A stretch of 24,148 bases of DNA, from positions 1 through 24,148 of the forward strand of contig CALQCV020000003.1 of NCBI GenBank assembly GCA_943329165.2, written 5' to 3'. Position 1 is the first letter of the stretch, and the number at the start of each line of letters is the position of its first letter. Of this stretch, positions 15,638 through 23,837 are shown piece by piece. A program made the translations under genes and the position numbers. The notes under the pieces were generated by a model. The model did no database searches, was not told the origin of the DNA, and saw only the letters and a program-made list of their open reading frames with translations. This stretch comes from Candidatus Nitrotoga sp. CP45 (GTDB taxonomy: Bacteria > Bacteroidota > Bacteroidia > Flavobacteriales > Flavobacteriaceae).

Positions 15638-18241
15638 ATGAACATAAACAATTTAACAATCAAATCGCAGGAGGCTTTGCAACAAGCGCAGCAAATTGCA
15701 CAGGGTTTTGGTCAACAACAACTCGAAAACGAACATATTTTTAAGGGAATTTTGGAAGTTGACGAAAACGTAACGCCATTCATTTTGAAAAAACTCAATG
15801 TGAATGTCGATTTATTTTTAAAGATATTAGACAGCACTATTCAAAGCTTTCCAAAAGTTTCAGGAAGCGAAATCATGTTGTCGCGTGAAGCAAACAATAT
15901 GTTGACAGAAGCCAATATCGTTGCTAAAAAAATGAAAGATGAATATGTTTCAATCGAGCATTTGATTTTGGCCATATTCAAATCTAAAAGTAACGTAGCC
16001 CAAATCTTAAAAGACCAAGGTGTTTCAGAAAAAGGATTGGAAGCAGCTATTGCCGAAATCCGTAAAGGGGAACGCGTGACTTCTACCTCTGCCGAAGAAA
16101 CCTATAACGCTTTGAACAAATATGCTAAAAACCTCAACGAATTAGCCCGTCAGGGAAAACTTGATCCTGTTATCGGACGTGACGAAGAAATTCGCAGAGT
16201 GTTGCAAATACTAACACGTCGTACAAAAAACAATCCGATGCTGGTTGGTGAACCTGGTGTCGGGAAAACTGCAATTGCCGAAGGTTTAGCGCATCGAATT
16301 GTAGATGGAGACGTTCCTGAAAATCTGAAAGACAAAGTCGTTTATTCGCTTGATATGGGTTCGCTGATTGCAGGTGCAAAATATAAAGGTGAATTTGAAG
16401 AGCGATTAAAAGCCGTAGTAAAAGAAGTTACTTCTGCCGGAGGAGATATTGTGCTTTTCATTGATGAAATCCACACATTAGTTGGAGCTGGTGGTGGCGA
16501 AGGTGCAATGGATGCAGCCAATATTTTGAAACCGGCTTTGGCTCGTGGCGAATTGCGCGCTATCGGTGCTACGACTTTGGACGAATATCAAAAATACTTT
16601 GAGAAAGACAAGGCATTGGAACGTCGTTTTCAAAAAATAATGATTGACGAACCTGATACGGAAAGTGCGATTTCTATACTCCGTGGAATTAAAGAAAAAT
16701 ATGAAACGCATCATAAAGTACAAATCAAGGACGAAGCTATTATTGCTGCCGTAGAATTATCTCAAAGATATATTACGAATCGTTTTCTTCCTGATAAAGC
16801 CATTGACCTTATTGACGAAGCGGCTTCTAAACTGCGTATGGAAATCAATTCAAAACCGGAAGAATTAGATGTTTTGGATAGAAAGATTATGCAGTTGGAA
16901 ATCGAATTGGAAGCCATCAAACGTGAAAATGACGAAAGTAAAATGAAAGGGCTAAAATTAGATTTGGCAAATCTTAAAGAAGACCGAAATGAGATTTTTA
17001 CGAAATGGAAATCAGAGAAAGACATTGTTGATAACATCCAAATAGCAAAAACTGAAATCGAAGACTTTAAATACGAAGCCGAACGAGCCGAACGTGATGG
17101 TGATTATGGTAAAGTAGCCGAAATACGTTACGGAAAAATAAAAGAAGCTCAGGAACGTTTGGATAAATTTCAAAAAGAATTACTAGAAAAACAAGACGGA
17201 ACTTCTTTGATAAAAGAAGAAGTAACTCGGGAAGATATTGCCGAAGTAGTGGCCAAATGGACTGGAGTTCCGGTAATGAAAATGCTACAAGGTGAAAGAG
17301 AAAAGCTTTTGAACCTAGAAGATGAATTGCACCACAGAGTTGTGGGTCAGGAAGAAGCAATTGAAGCGATAAGCGATGCTGTTCGTAGAAGCCGAGCCGG
17401 ATTGCAGGATATGAAAAAACCAATCGGAACCTTCTTGTTTCTGGGAACAACCGGAGTTGGAAAAACCGAATTAGCCAAAGCATTAGCCGAATATTTATTT
17501 GATGATGAAAACGCTTTGACACGTATTGACATGAGTGAATACCAAGAACGTCACAGCGTAAGCCGTTTAGTTGGCGCACCTCCGGGATATGTGGGTTATG
17601 ATGAAGGCGGACAATTGACTGAAGCGGTACGTAGAAAACCGTATTCCGTAATTCTGTTAGACGAAATTGAAAAAGCACATCCTGATACCTTTAATATCTT
17701 GTTGCAAGTATTAGACGAAGGTCGTCTGACCGATAACAAAGGACGCTTAGCCGATTTCAAAAATACGATTATCATTATGACTTCCAATATGGGAAGTGCG
17801 ATCATACAAGAGAAGTTTGAAAACGTAAAAGGTTCTGTAGAAGCGGCCACTGAAGTTGCCAAAATAGAAGTTTTAGGACTATTAAAACAAACGGTTCGTC
17901 CGGAGTTTATTAATCGTATCGATGAAATCGTGATGTTCACACCGTTAACTGCTGCCAACATCACAGCCATTGTGAGCCTACAGTTAAAAAGCGTTATCAA
18001 AATGCTGGCACATCAAAACATTAAATTTGATGCAACGCCTGAAGCTATTGCCTATTTAGCTCAAAAAGGATACGACCCACAGTTTGGAGCGAGACCCGTG
18101 AAAAGAGTCATTCAAAGAGAAGTCTTAAACCAGCTTTCCAAAGAAATTCTGGCTGGAAAAGTAACCACTGATAGTGTTGTCCTTTTGGATAGTTTTGATG
18201 GTCAATTGGTGTTTAGAAACCAAAGTGAACTCGTTACATGA
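15638..18241 (+). CDS. clpB: ClpB disaggregase chaperone
   Basis: Hsp100 ATPase that, with DnaK, pulls polypeptides out of aggregates; it does not work with a peptidase. 867 residues: N-domain (about 1-145), D1 with Walker [10 protein letters not shown] near 204 and Walker [24 protein letters not shown] near 276, the long coiled-coil middle domain (about 400-520), and D2 with Walker [10 protein letters not shown] near 603 and Walker [14 protein letters not shown] near 670. In D2 the region after MTSNMGS (near 715) lacks the GF loop that docks ClpP and is present in ClpC at 44-2587. The start gives [14 protein letters not shown], typical of ClpB. Two short inverted repeats lie in the upstream gap. 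Confidence 0.95.
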   Translation: MNINNLTIKSQEALQQAQQIAQGFGQQQLENEHIFKGILEVDENVTPFILKKLNVNVDLFLKILDSTIQSFPKVSGSEIMLSREANNMLTEANIVAKKMKDEYVSIEHLILAIFKSKSNVAQILKDQGVSEKGLEAAIAEIRKGERVTSTSAEETYNALNKYAKNLNELARQGKLDPVIGRDEEIRRVLQILTRRTKNNPMLVGEPGVGKTAIAEGLAHRIVDGDVPENLKDKVVYSLDMGSLIAGAKYKGEFEERLKAVVKEVTSAGGDIVLFIDEIHTLVGAGGGEGAMDAANILKPALARGELRAIGATTLDEYQKYFEKDKALERRFQKIMIDEPDTESAISILRGIKEKYETHHKVQIKDEAIIAAVELSQRYITNRFLPDKAIDLIDEAASKLRMEINSKPEELDVLDRKIMQLEIELEAIKRENDESKMKGLKLDLANLKEDRNEIFTKWKSEKDIVDNIQIAKTEIEDFKYEAERAERDGDYGKVAEIRYGKIKEAQERLDKFQKELLEKQDGTSLIKEEVTREDIAEVVAKWTGVPVMKMLQGEREKLLNLEDELHHRVVGQEEAIEAISDAVRRSRAGLQDMKKPIGTFLFLGTTGVGKTELAKALAEYLFDDENALTRIDMSEYQERHSVSRLVGAPPGYVGYDEGGQLTEAVRRKPYSVILLDEIEKAHPDTFNILLQVLDEGRLTDNKGRLADFKNTIIIMTSNMGSAIIQEKFENVKGSVEAATEVAKIEVLGLLKQTVRPEFINRIDEIVMFTPLTAANITAIVSLQLKSVIKMLAHQNIKFDATPEAIAYLAQKGYDPQFGARPVKRVIQREVLNQLSKEILAGKVTTDSVVLLDSFDGQLVFRNQSELVT

Positions 18242-18425
18242 CCTTCTTTTTGTTTGGAAGCGGATGCACATAGACACACTTTGCGGGATAGTGCCGTTTC
18301 CTAGAACAATGCATGCTCTTACTCTGGAGGGTTTTTTGATAAAACTCACTCTTTTTGTATTTGGTTTACAATTAAATAAAACTATTAACTAGCAACTTGA
18401 ATTAATTATAAAAAAGGTTCGTTAA

Positions 18426-19718
18426 TTACTTTTCAAATTGCTTCAAGGTCTTGATAATGATTGCCACACAATCTAATAATTGTTCTTCGTTCATTACTAA
18501 GGGCGGCGCAAAACGGATGATGTTTCCGTGTGTTGGTTTTGCCAATAATCCGTTGTCACGTAAAGCCATGCAGATATTCCACGCCGTATCGCTTTCTTCA
18601 GTATCATTGATGACAACTGCGTTAAGCAATCCTTTTCCACGAACTAAGGTTGCAATGTTTGATGTTTTCACAAATTCCCCTATTTTTTCTCGGAATATTT
18701 TACCTAAACGACGTGCGTTTTGAATTAAATTTTCATCATTAACAACTTCTAAAGCTGCCATTGCAACTGCGCCAGCAATAGGATTCCCTCCAAAAGTAGA
18801 ACCGTGTTGTCCTGGCTTAATCACATTCATAATAGCATCATTTGCCAAAACTGCCGAAACTGGATAAGCGCCACCAGAAATTGCTTTTCCTAAAATTAAA
18901 ATGTCTGGAGTAACATAAGTTGCTTGTTTTTCACACTTGTTTTCACAAGAGCAATTACCACAGACCGCCAATATTGAACCTGTACGTGCGATTCCCGTTT
19001 GCACTTCGTCAGCTATGAATAAAACATTATTTGCTTCACATAAGGCTTTTGCTTTCGCCAAATAATCTTCACTTGGCACATAGACTCCGGCTTCACCCTG
19101 TATTGGTTCTACCAAGAAACCTGCTATGTTTTTAGTAGAAGCTATTGCTTTCTCCAGCGCGTCAATATCATCGTAAGCAATTTTTATAAATCCGGCTGTA
19201 TAAGGTCCAAAGTTTTTACGCGCATTTTCATCATTTGAAAACGAAATGATAGTCGTTGTTCTTCCGTGGAAGTTACCGTCACATACAATAATTTGTGCTT
19301 CGTTTTCGTTAATTCCTTTCTTTTCGTATGCCCATTTTCTACAAAGTTTCAGAGCAGTTTCAACCGCTTCTGCACCTGTATTCATTGGCAATACTTTATC
19401 AAAACCAAAATATTTGGTTATATATTCTTCATAAATACCTAATTTATCATTGTAAAAAGCTCTGGATGTCAGCGTCAAAGTTTGCGCTTGTTTCATCATG
19501 GCGTTGACAATCTTTGGATGACAATGACCTTGATATACAGCCGAATAAGCCGAAAGAAAATCGTAATATTTTTTTCCTTCCACGTCCCAAACATACACAC
19601 CTTCTCCTCTGCTCAAAACTACTGGCAACGGATGGTAATTGTGAGCGCCGTACTTGTTCTCTAATGCAATTGCTTCAGCAGAACTCATTTTTTCTAAAAC
19701 TGACATATTTTTTTTCAT
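18426..19718 (-). CDS. rocD: Ornithine aminotransferase with a Cys-rich insert
   Basis: PLP enzyme moving the delta-amino group of ornithine to 2-oxoglutarate, giving glutamate semialdehyde, the same intermediate that ProA makes. 430 residues; class-III aminotransferase core with [25 protein letters not shown], the PLP-contacting Asp237 in [14 protein letters not shown], the Schiff-base Lys278 in [12 protein letters not shown], and [13 protein letters not shown]. Between ARTG and the lysine lies a segment with four cysteines, Cys253, 256, 258 and 262 ([10 protein letters not shown]), where standard ornithine aminotransferases have a short loop. A CX2CXCX3C spacing suggests a metal site. Transcribed leftward, 147 bases after the NRAMP-like gene; no clear promoter is seen. 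Confidence 0.93.
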   Translation of the reverse strand: MKKNMSVLEKMSSAEAIALENKYGAHNYHPLPVVLSRGEGVYVWDVEGKKYYDFLSAYSAVYQGHCHPKIVNAMMKQAQTLTLTSRAFYNDKLGIYEEYITKYFGFDKVLPMNTGAEAVETALKLCRKWAYEKKGINENEAQIIVCDGNFHGRTTTIISFSNDENARKNFGPYTAGFIKIAYDDIDALEKAIASTKNIAGFLVEPIQGEAGVYVPSEDYLAKAKALCEANNVLFIADEVQTGIARTGSILAVCGNCSCENKCEKQATYVTPDILILGKAISGGAYPVSAVLANDAIMNVIKPGQHGSTFGGNPIAGAVAMAALEVVNDENLIQNARRLGKIFREKIGEFVKTSNIATLVRGKGLLNAVVINDTEESDTAWNICMALRDNGLLAKPTHGNIIRFAPPLVMNEEQLLDCVAIIIKTLKQFEK

Positions 19719-19757
19719 TTTAACCCAAACTCGTCATGGATTTTTATAAAATATCGA

Positions 19758-19773
19758 CCTGTCTACAGACAGG
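19758..19773. repeat. Short palindrome upstream of rocD
   Basis: CCTGTCTACAGACAGG has seven-base complementary arms around a two-base centre. It resembles palindromic REP-like units that I recall from Bacteroidota intergenic DNA. It lies 40 bases upstream of the rocD start on the minus strand and could be an operator or a mobile palindrome. Confidence 0.5.
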
Positions 19774-19827
19774 CAAGATTCCTTCTTTTGGAGAGAAATC
19801 ATCCATGGATTAGACAAATGTATAAAA

Positions 19828-19864
19828 AGATTGTTAGACTTCTTAGATTGTTAGATTATTAGAC
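19828..19864. repeat. TTAGATTG word repeat between transporter and rocD
   Basis: AGATTGTTAGA occurs at 19828-19838 and 19845-19855, and TTAGA recurs once more at 19860-19864, up to the transporter stop. It is built by direct reiteration of one word; I see no complementary arm. Confidence 0.6.
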
Positions 19865-19865
19865 T

Positions 19866-21134
19866 TTAAGTAAATTGCAAATATAACAGTGCCCCGGCAG
19901 CAAGAGTCATAATTATCAAAGCAGTGAATCCTAAAAAATTAGAGAGCCTGCTATTAGTAAAATTACCCATTACCTTTTTGTTGTTTGAGATGTGCAGAAT
20001 AATTGCTATCAAAACAGGAGCAGTTAAGCCGTATAAAATAGCAGTATAGATTAGCGCTTTTACTGGAGAAATACCAATATAATTTAACGACAATCCCAAC
20101 ATCAAAGAGATGGCAATAACAATGTAAAAGGCTTTAGCCTCGTGGAATTTTTTGTCTAAACCTTGCTCCCATCCAAAAGTTTCAGTAATGATATACGATA
20201 TTGAACCGCTCAATACGGGAATAGCAATAAGTCCGGTACCAATAACCCCAACTGCAAAAAGTAAATAGGCAAAATTTCCAGCCAAAGGTTTTAAAGCTGC
20301 GGCCGCTTGTTCTACCGTATCAATTTGATGGATACCAGCATTGAATAAAACTGTGCCAGTAGTAAGTATAATAAAATACATAACAAAACCCGAAAACGAC
20401 ATGCCAAAATCGACATCTTGTTGCATATCGTTAATGATTTTTTTATTAACTATTAAATGTCGTTTTCTATTTTTCATTTCTTCGACTTCTACTGAAGCCT
20501 GCCAAAAGAAAAGATAGGGAGAAATTGTAGTTCCTAAAATACCCACTAAAATAGCGACAAAGTCTTTGTTAAACTTTATAGTTGGAATAAATGTGGCTTT
20601 AGCTATAGCTGCAAAATCTTGTTTGTATAGAAAAGGGACAATAAAATAAACCAACATTACAATGCACAAATATTTGAGTACTGCAGCAATTTTCACATAG
20701 GGTAAGTATATAATTAAACCCAATAATAGAATAGTGAAAAACACACTAAAAAACGAGGCATCAATAGCCGGAAATAACAAATTACCGACAGCACCCATTC
20801 CAGCAATGTCAGCACCAATGTTCATTATAATAGCCGGAAAACTAAAAAGTAACATGAGGTATAAAACTGATTTATGATAATGGGTCTTTAAAGCCCCTGT
20901 TAACCCTTGTGAGGTAACTAAACCAATCTTTGCACACATTTGTTGAATAGCAGCCATTAGAGGAAAAGCAACAATAGAAGTCCAGAGTGTAGAAAGTCCG
21001 AATGCTGCACCTGCTTGAGAATAGGTAGCAATCCCAGAAGGATCATCATCACTAGCACCCGTTATTAAACCTGGACCTAATACTTTCCAAAAGCGCTTTA
21101 ATTTATTAGTTTTATTCACAAGAGATAATTTCAA
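19866..21134 (-). CDS. NRAMP-family-like cation transporter with divergent metal site
   Basis: 422-residue membrane protein of the SLC11/NRAMP fold, with about ten or eleven hydrophobic segments. TM1 reads DDDPSGIATYSQAG (Asp31-Pro32-Ser33-Gly34) where Mn/Fe transporters have DPGN. TM6 reads GTTISPYLFFWQAS (Ser205-Pro206-Tyr207) where they have MPH, so the metal-selecting Met and the His are both replaced. The ion is therefore uncertain: Mg-like NRAMP relatives (NRMT) and other subgroups carry changes at these sites. The start codon is TTG at 21134; a stop lies four codons upstream and no ATG occurs before Met60, while GTG at Val6 is an alternative. A strong leftward terminator lies just upstream, so it is transcribed apart from the OsmC gene. 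Confidence 0.8.
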   Translation of the reverse strand: MKLSLVNKTNKLKRFWKVLGPGLITGASDDDPSGIATYSQAGAAFGLSTLWTSIVAFPLMAAIQQMCAKIGLVTSQGLTGALKTHYHKSVLYLMLLFSFPAIIMNIGADIAGMGAVGNLLFPAIDASFFSVFFTILLLGLIIYLPYVKIAAVLKYLCIVMLVYFIVPFLYKQDFAAIAKATFIPTIKFNKDFVAILVGILGTTISPYLFFWQASVEVEEMKNRKRHLIVNKKIINDMQQDVDFGMSFSGFVMYFIILTTGTVLFNAGIHQIDTVEQAAAALKPLAGNFAYLLFAVGVIGTGLIAIPVLSGSISYIITETFGWEQGLDKKFHEAKAFYIVIAISLMLGLSLNYIGISPVKALIYTAILYGLTAPVLIAIILHISNNKKVMGNFTNSRLSNFLGFTALIIMTLAAGALLYLQFT

Positions 21135-21146
21135 TGCTAATTTACA

Positions 21147-21182
21147 TTAAAAAAACCTCATTTCTAAAAAAGAAATGAGGTT
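21147..21182 (-). terminator. Strong intrinsic terminator after the OsmC-like gene
   Basis: AACCTCATTTCT (21154-21165) and AGAAATGAGGTT (21171-21182) are perfect 12-base complements with a five-base loop. On the minus strand the stem is followed directly by a T-run, the classic intrinsic terminator. It ends OsmC transcription 12 to 13 bases before the transporter's TTG start, so the transporter promoter must lie inside or beyond it. Confidence 0.9.
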
Positions 21183-21206
21183 GTTAATTTTATAATCCTG
21201 TATTAT

Positions 21207-21617
21207 TTATAGTAAGGTTGCGTCAGAAGTAATTTCGGTGTTTAATAATTTTGAAATAGGACAGTTTTTTTCTGCTTTAGTTACCAATTCCTGAAATGTA
21301 TCATTTGATATTCCTGGGATTTTAGCTTCTACAGTCAAAGTTGAACTAATAATACTTCCATTTTGAAAATCGATTACGCATTTGGTTTCAATACTATCCG
21401 GTGTAAATCCGGCTTCGCCTATAAAAGCGGAAAGCTGCATCGAAAAACAACCCGAATGTGCTGCTGCAACCAATTCTTCTGGATTCGTTCCAACGCCTTC
21501 CTCAAAACGAGAACCGAAAGAATATTGTGTGCTATTTAATGTGGTGCTTTGTGTAGTAAGTGCTCCATTTCCTTCTTTTACGGAACCTCTCCAAACTGCG
21601 GTTGCATTTCTTTTCAT
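21207..21617 (-). CDS. OsmC/Ohr-family peroxiredoxin-like protein
   Basis: 136-residue OsmC-fold protein that reduces organic or other peroxides with a cysteine pair. The reactive Cys57 lies in EELVAAAHSGCFSMQLS and the resolving Cys119 in AEKNCPISKLL, at the expected spacing. A catalytic Arg and Glu are plausible in FGSRFEEG (37-41). The start MKRNATAVWRGSVKEGNG is typical of OsmC. Whether it belongs to the OsmC or Ohr subgroup is not clear from this reading; the AHSGCFSM context favours OsmC. It is followed by a strong terminator and preceded by its own -7 box, so it is likely a single-gene unit. Confidence 0.88.
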   Translation of the reverse strand: MKRNATAVWRGSVKEGNGALTTQSTTLNSTQYSFGSRFEEGVGTNPEELVAAAHSGCFSMQLSAFIGEAGFTPDSIETKCVIDFQNGSIISSTLTVEAKIPGISNDTFQELVTKAEKNCPISKLLNTEITSDATLL

Positions 21618-21643
21618 GATAGTTGATTGTTTAAAATTTCAGT

Positions 21644-21651
21644 CAAATTTA
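21644..21651 (-). promoter_or_regulatory. -7 promoter element of the OsmC-like gene
   Basis: On the minus strand this reads TAAATTTG, an exact TAnnTTTG match, 26 bases before the ATG at 21617. No -33 element is seen. Confidence 0.45.
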
Positions 21652-21724
21652 AGAATAGAATCGGAAATGGATGTTATATAATTATCATTATTTTTAATAA
21701 AAGGATTGATTTTGTCTTTTTACA

Positions 21725-22282
21725 CTATCGTAATTCCGGCTTACTAGGGACCATTTCTAAAAGCTTATTTACCGTATTCCAATTACGTGTTGTAGAAACC
21801 ACATTCATACTTTTCTCAATCCATTTATTATCGAGTCTGGTTTTGGCGGGAGAAATATCATATTTTAAATAAATCCGCTTTCCATCCAATTGAATTTCGT
21901 CTGGCTTGATAAAGTTTAAGTTAAGTTGAGTAATCATGTTGTCGGGTAGCATGGAGGATATAAACGAAACATATAATTTCTTTAAATCAACGCCTTCATC
22001 GTTCAGGAATTTATTTCTATCTAAACATGCCTGCAAATCTTCTTTGCCAATGACAATTACGGGAACATCATGCGCAAATTCCTTAAAAATTTCCTGCTTA
22101 ATTAGAAAACCAACTTTACTCGGACTTTCCTCTTCCGTATCCACAAAAATATTTCCTGATTGAATATAAGTGACCGCATTGGTAAAGCCAATTGACTCGA
22201 GTGCTTTTTTCAAAGCCACCATGTTTATCATTTTATGTCCTGAAACATTGATGCCGCGGAGAAGGGCGAGATGGGTATGCAT
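21725..22282 (-). CDS. DUF1697 family protein
   Basis: 185 residues with the family's opening MHTHLALLRGINVSGHKMINMVALKKAL, followed by TYIQSGNIFVDTEEES at about 39-54 and LYVSFISSMLPDN further on. The family is widespread in bacteria; its function is unknown. It is divergent from rlmD with 77 bases between starts, and no clear promoter for it is seen there (near-matches only). It lies upstream of the OsmC-like gene on the same strand, but the OsmC gene has its own -7 box, so coupling is doubtful. Confidence 0.85.
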   Translation of the reverse strand: MHTHLALLRGINVSGHKMINMVALKKALESIGFTNAVTYIQSGNIFVDTEEESPSKVGFLIKQEIFKEFAHDVPVIVIGKEDLQACLDRNKFLNDEGVDLKKLYVSFISSMLPDNMITQLNLNFIKPDEIQLDGKRIYLKYDISPAKTRLDNKWIEKSMNVVSTTRNWNTVNKLLEMVPSKPELR

Positions 22283-22347
22283 GATTAATAAATTTCTATA
22301 AAATTATATTTTTTTCTTAAATCCGTATCAAGTTTTAACCAATAGTT

Positions 22348-22355
22348 TATTTTTG
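22348..22355 (+). promoter_or_regulatory. -7 promoter element of rlmD
   Basis: TATTTTTG matches TAnnTTTG and lies four bases before the rlmD ATG at 22360. Transcription from it would give a message with essentially no 5' leader. No -33 word is seen. Confidence 0.4.
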
Positions 22356-22359
22356 CGCC

Positions 22360-23775
22360 ATGGGAAGAAAACAAACTAACAAAGTCATCTTTGAAAACAT
22401 CACTGTTCTTGATGCTGGTGCCAAAGGCGTATCGGTGGCTAAAGCTCCGGAAGGTCAAGTTATTTTTATACCTAACGTCGTTCCCGGCGATGTGGTAGAT
22501 GTGCAAACCTTAAAGAAAAGAAAATCCTATTTTGAAGGCAAAGCCATCAAGTTTCACTCTTATTCTGAAAACCGAATTGAACCTGTTTGCCAGCACTTTG
22601 GTGCCTGTGGCGGTTGCAAATGGCAGAATATGAAATACGAGCAACAGTTATTTTACAAAAATCAAGAAGTCTATAACAACCTTAAACGCATTGGTAAAAT
22701 TGAATTGCCTGATTTTGAACCGATATTGGGTTCAGAAAAGCAATTTTTCTACCGAAACAAAATGGAGTTTGGGTTTTCTGATACGCGTTGGTTAAACGAA
22801 ACTGAAATTAAATCAGAAGACCAATCATTAAGTAAAAAGCCAGCTTTAGGATTTCATATTCCTAGAATGTGGGATAAGATTTTGGATGTTGAGAAATGCC
22901 ACTTGCAGGAAGATCCATCAAATGAAATCCGGAATGCTATAAAAGGATTTGCTGTTGAAAATGATATGCCGTTTTTTAATGCTCGTAACCACGAAGGTTT
23001 GTTGCGTACGCTGATGATTAGAACGTCTTCAACGGGAGAAATCATGGTGCTAATTCAGTTCTTTAAGGAAGACAAAAAACAACGTGAATTGTTATTGAAT
23101 TATATTGACGTAACGTTTCCACAGATTACTTCTTTACAGTACGTAATCAATGGTAAAGCCAACGATACCTTATACGACCAAGACATAAAATTGTATAAAG
23201 GAAGAGATTTTATTTTGGAAGAAATGGAAGGCTTGCATTTTAGTATTAACGCTAAATCGTTTTACCAAACCAACTCGGATCAGGCCTATGAACTCTACAA
23301 AATCACGCGCGAATTTGCAGGCTTGACAGGCAACGAAATCGTTTACGATTTATACACCGGAACGGGAACGATTGCACAATTCGTTTCCAAAAAAGCCAAA
23401 AAAGTAATTGGCGTAGAAGCAGTTCCCGAAGCAATTATTGATGCCAAAGAAAATGCCAAACGCAACAGTATTACCAATTGCGAGTTTTATGTGGGCGATA
23501 TGAAAAACGTATTTAACGATGATTTTATTGCGCAACACGGTCAGCCCGATGTTATCATTACGGATCCTCCACGAGATGGAATGCACGCAGCTGTTGTAGA
23601 ACAATTGCTAAAAATTGGCGCGGATAAGATTGTGTATGTTAGTTGTAATTCGGCTACACAAGCACGTGATTTAGCCCTAATGGATGAAATGTACAAAGTT
23701 ACACGTGTGCGTCCGGTAGATATGTTTCCGCAAACGCATCATGTGGAAAATGTCGTACTTTTGGTGAAAAGATAG
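22360..23775 (+). CDS. rlmD: 23S rRNA (uracil-5-)-methyltransferase RlmD-like
   Basis: RNA m5U methyltransferase of the RlmD/TrmA family, methylating a uridine of 23S rRNA. 471 residues: N-terminal TRAM domain (about 8-65), then a [4Fe-4S] cluster motif with Cys77, Cys83 and Cys86 in CQHFGACGGCKWQN, plus Cys180 in VEKCHLQ, the fourth ligand. The SAM-binding domain has VYDLYTGTGTIAQFV near 328 and DPPRDGMH near 405. The catalytic Cys429 lies in VYVSCNSATQARD. The cluster and the length favour RlmD-type over TrmA. It starts 77 bases from DUF1697 and is followed after 62 bases by a lipoprotein gene. Confidence 0.92.
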   Translation: MGRKQTNKVIFENITVLDAGAKGVSVAKAPEGQVIFIPNVVPGDVVDVQTLKKRKSYFEGKAIKFHSYSENRIEPVCQHFGACGGCKWQNMKYEQQLFYKNQEVYNNLKRIGKIELPDFEPILGSEKQFFYRNKMEFGFSDTRWLNETEIKSEDQSLSKKPALGFHIPRMWDKILDVEKCHLQEDPSNEIRNAIKGFAVENDMPFFNARNHEGLLRTLMIRTSSTGEIMVLIQFFKEDKKQRELLLNYIDVTFPQITSLQYVINGKANDTLYDQDIKLYKGRDFILEEMEGLHFSINAKSFYQTNSDQAYELYKITREFAGLTGNEIVYDLYTGTGTIAQFVSKKAKKVIGVEAVPEAIIDAKENAKRNSITNCEFYVGDMKNVFNDDFIAQHGQPDVIITDPPRDGMHAAVVEQLLKIGADKIVYVSCNSATQARDLALMDEMYKVTRVRPVDMFPQTHHVENVVLLVKR

Positions 23776-23779
23776 TTTA

Positions 23780-23811
23780 CAGTCGCAGTATACATCTGAA
23801 AACTGAGACTG
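23780..23811 (+). repeat. Inverted repeat after rlmD
   Basis: CAGTCGCAGT (23780-23789) and ACTGAGACTG (23802-23811) are complements at nine of ten positions. The repeat starts five bases after the rlmD stop and is followed by another GAGATTGAC-type stretch. It belongs with the other word-built hairpins in the window. Confidence 0.6.
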
Positions 23812-23837
23812 AGATTGACAACTCAATTAAAACAAAT

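Noticed and set aside
17067..17678. 203-codon minus-strand ORF within clpB
   Set aside because: It is antisense to a highly conserved clpB region, and its Arg/Leu/Phe-rich product reflects the complement of clpB codons.
18174..18392. 72-codon ORF across the clpB end and the following gap
   Set aside because: Its first third is an out-of-frame reading of clpB and the remainder has no recognisable motif.
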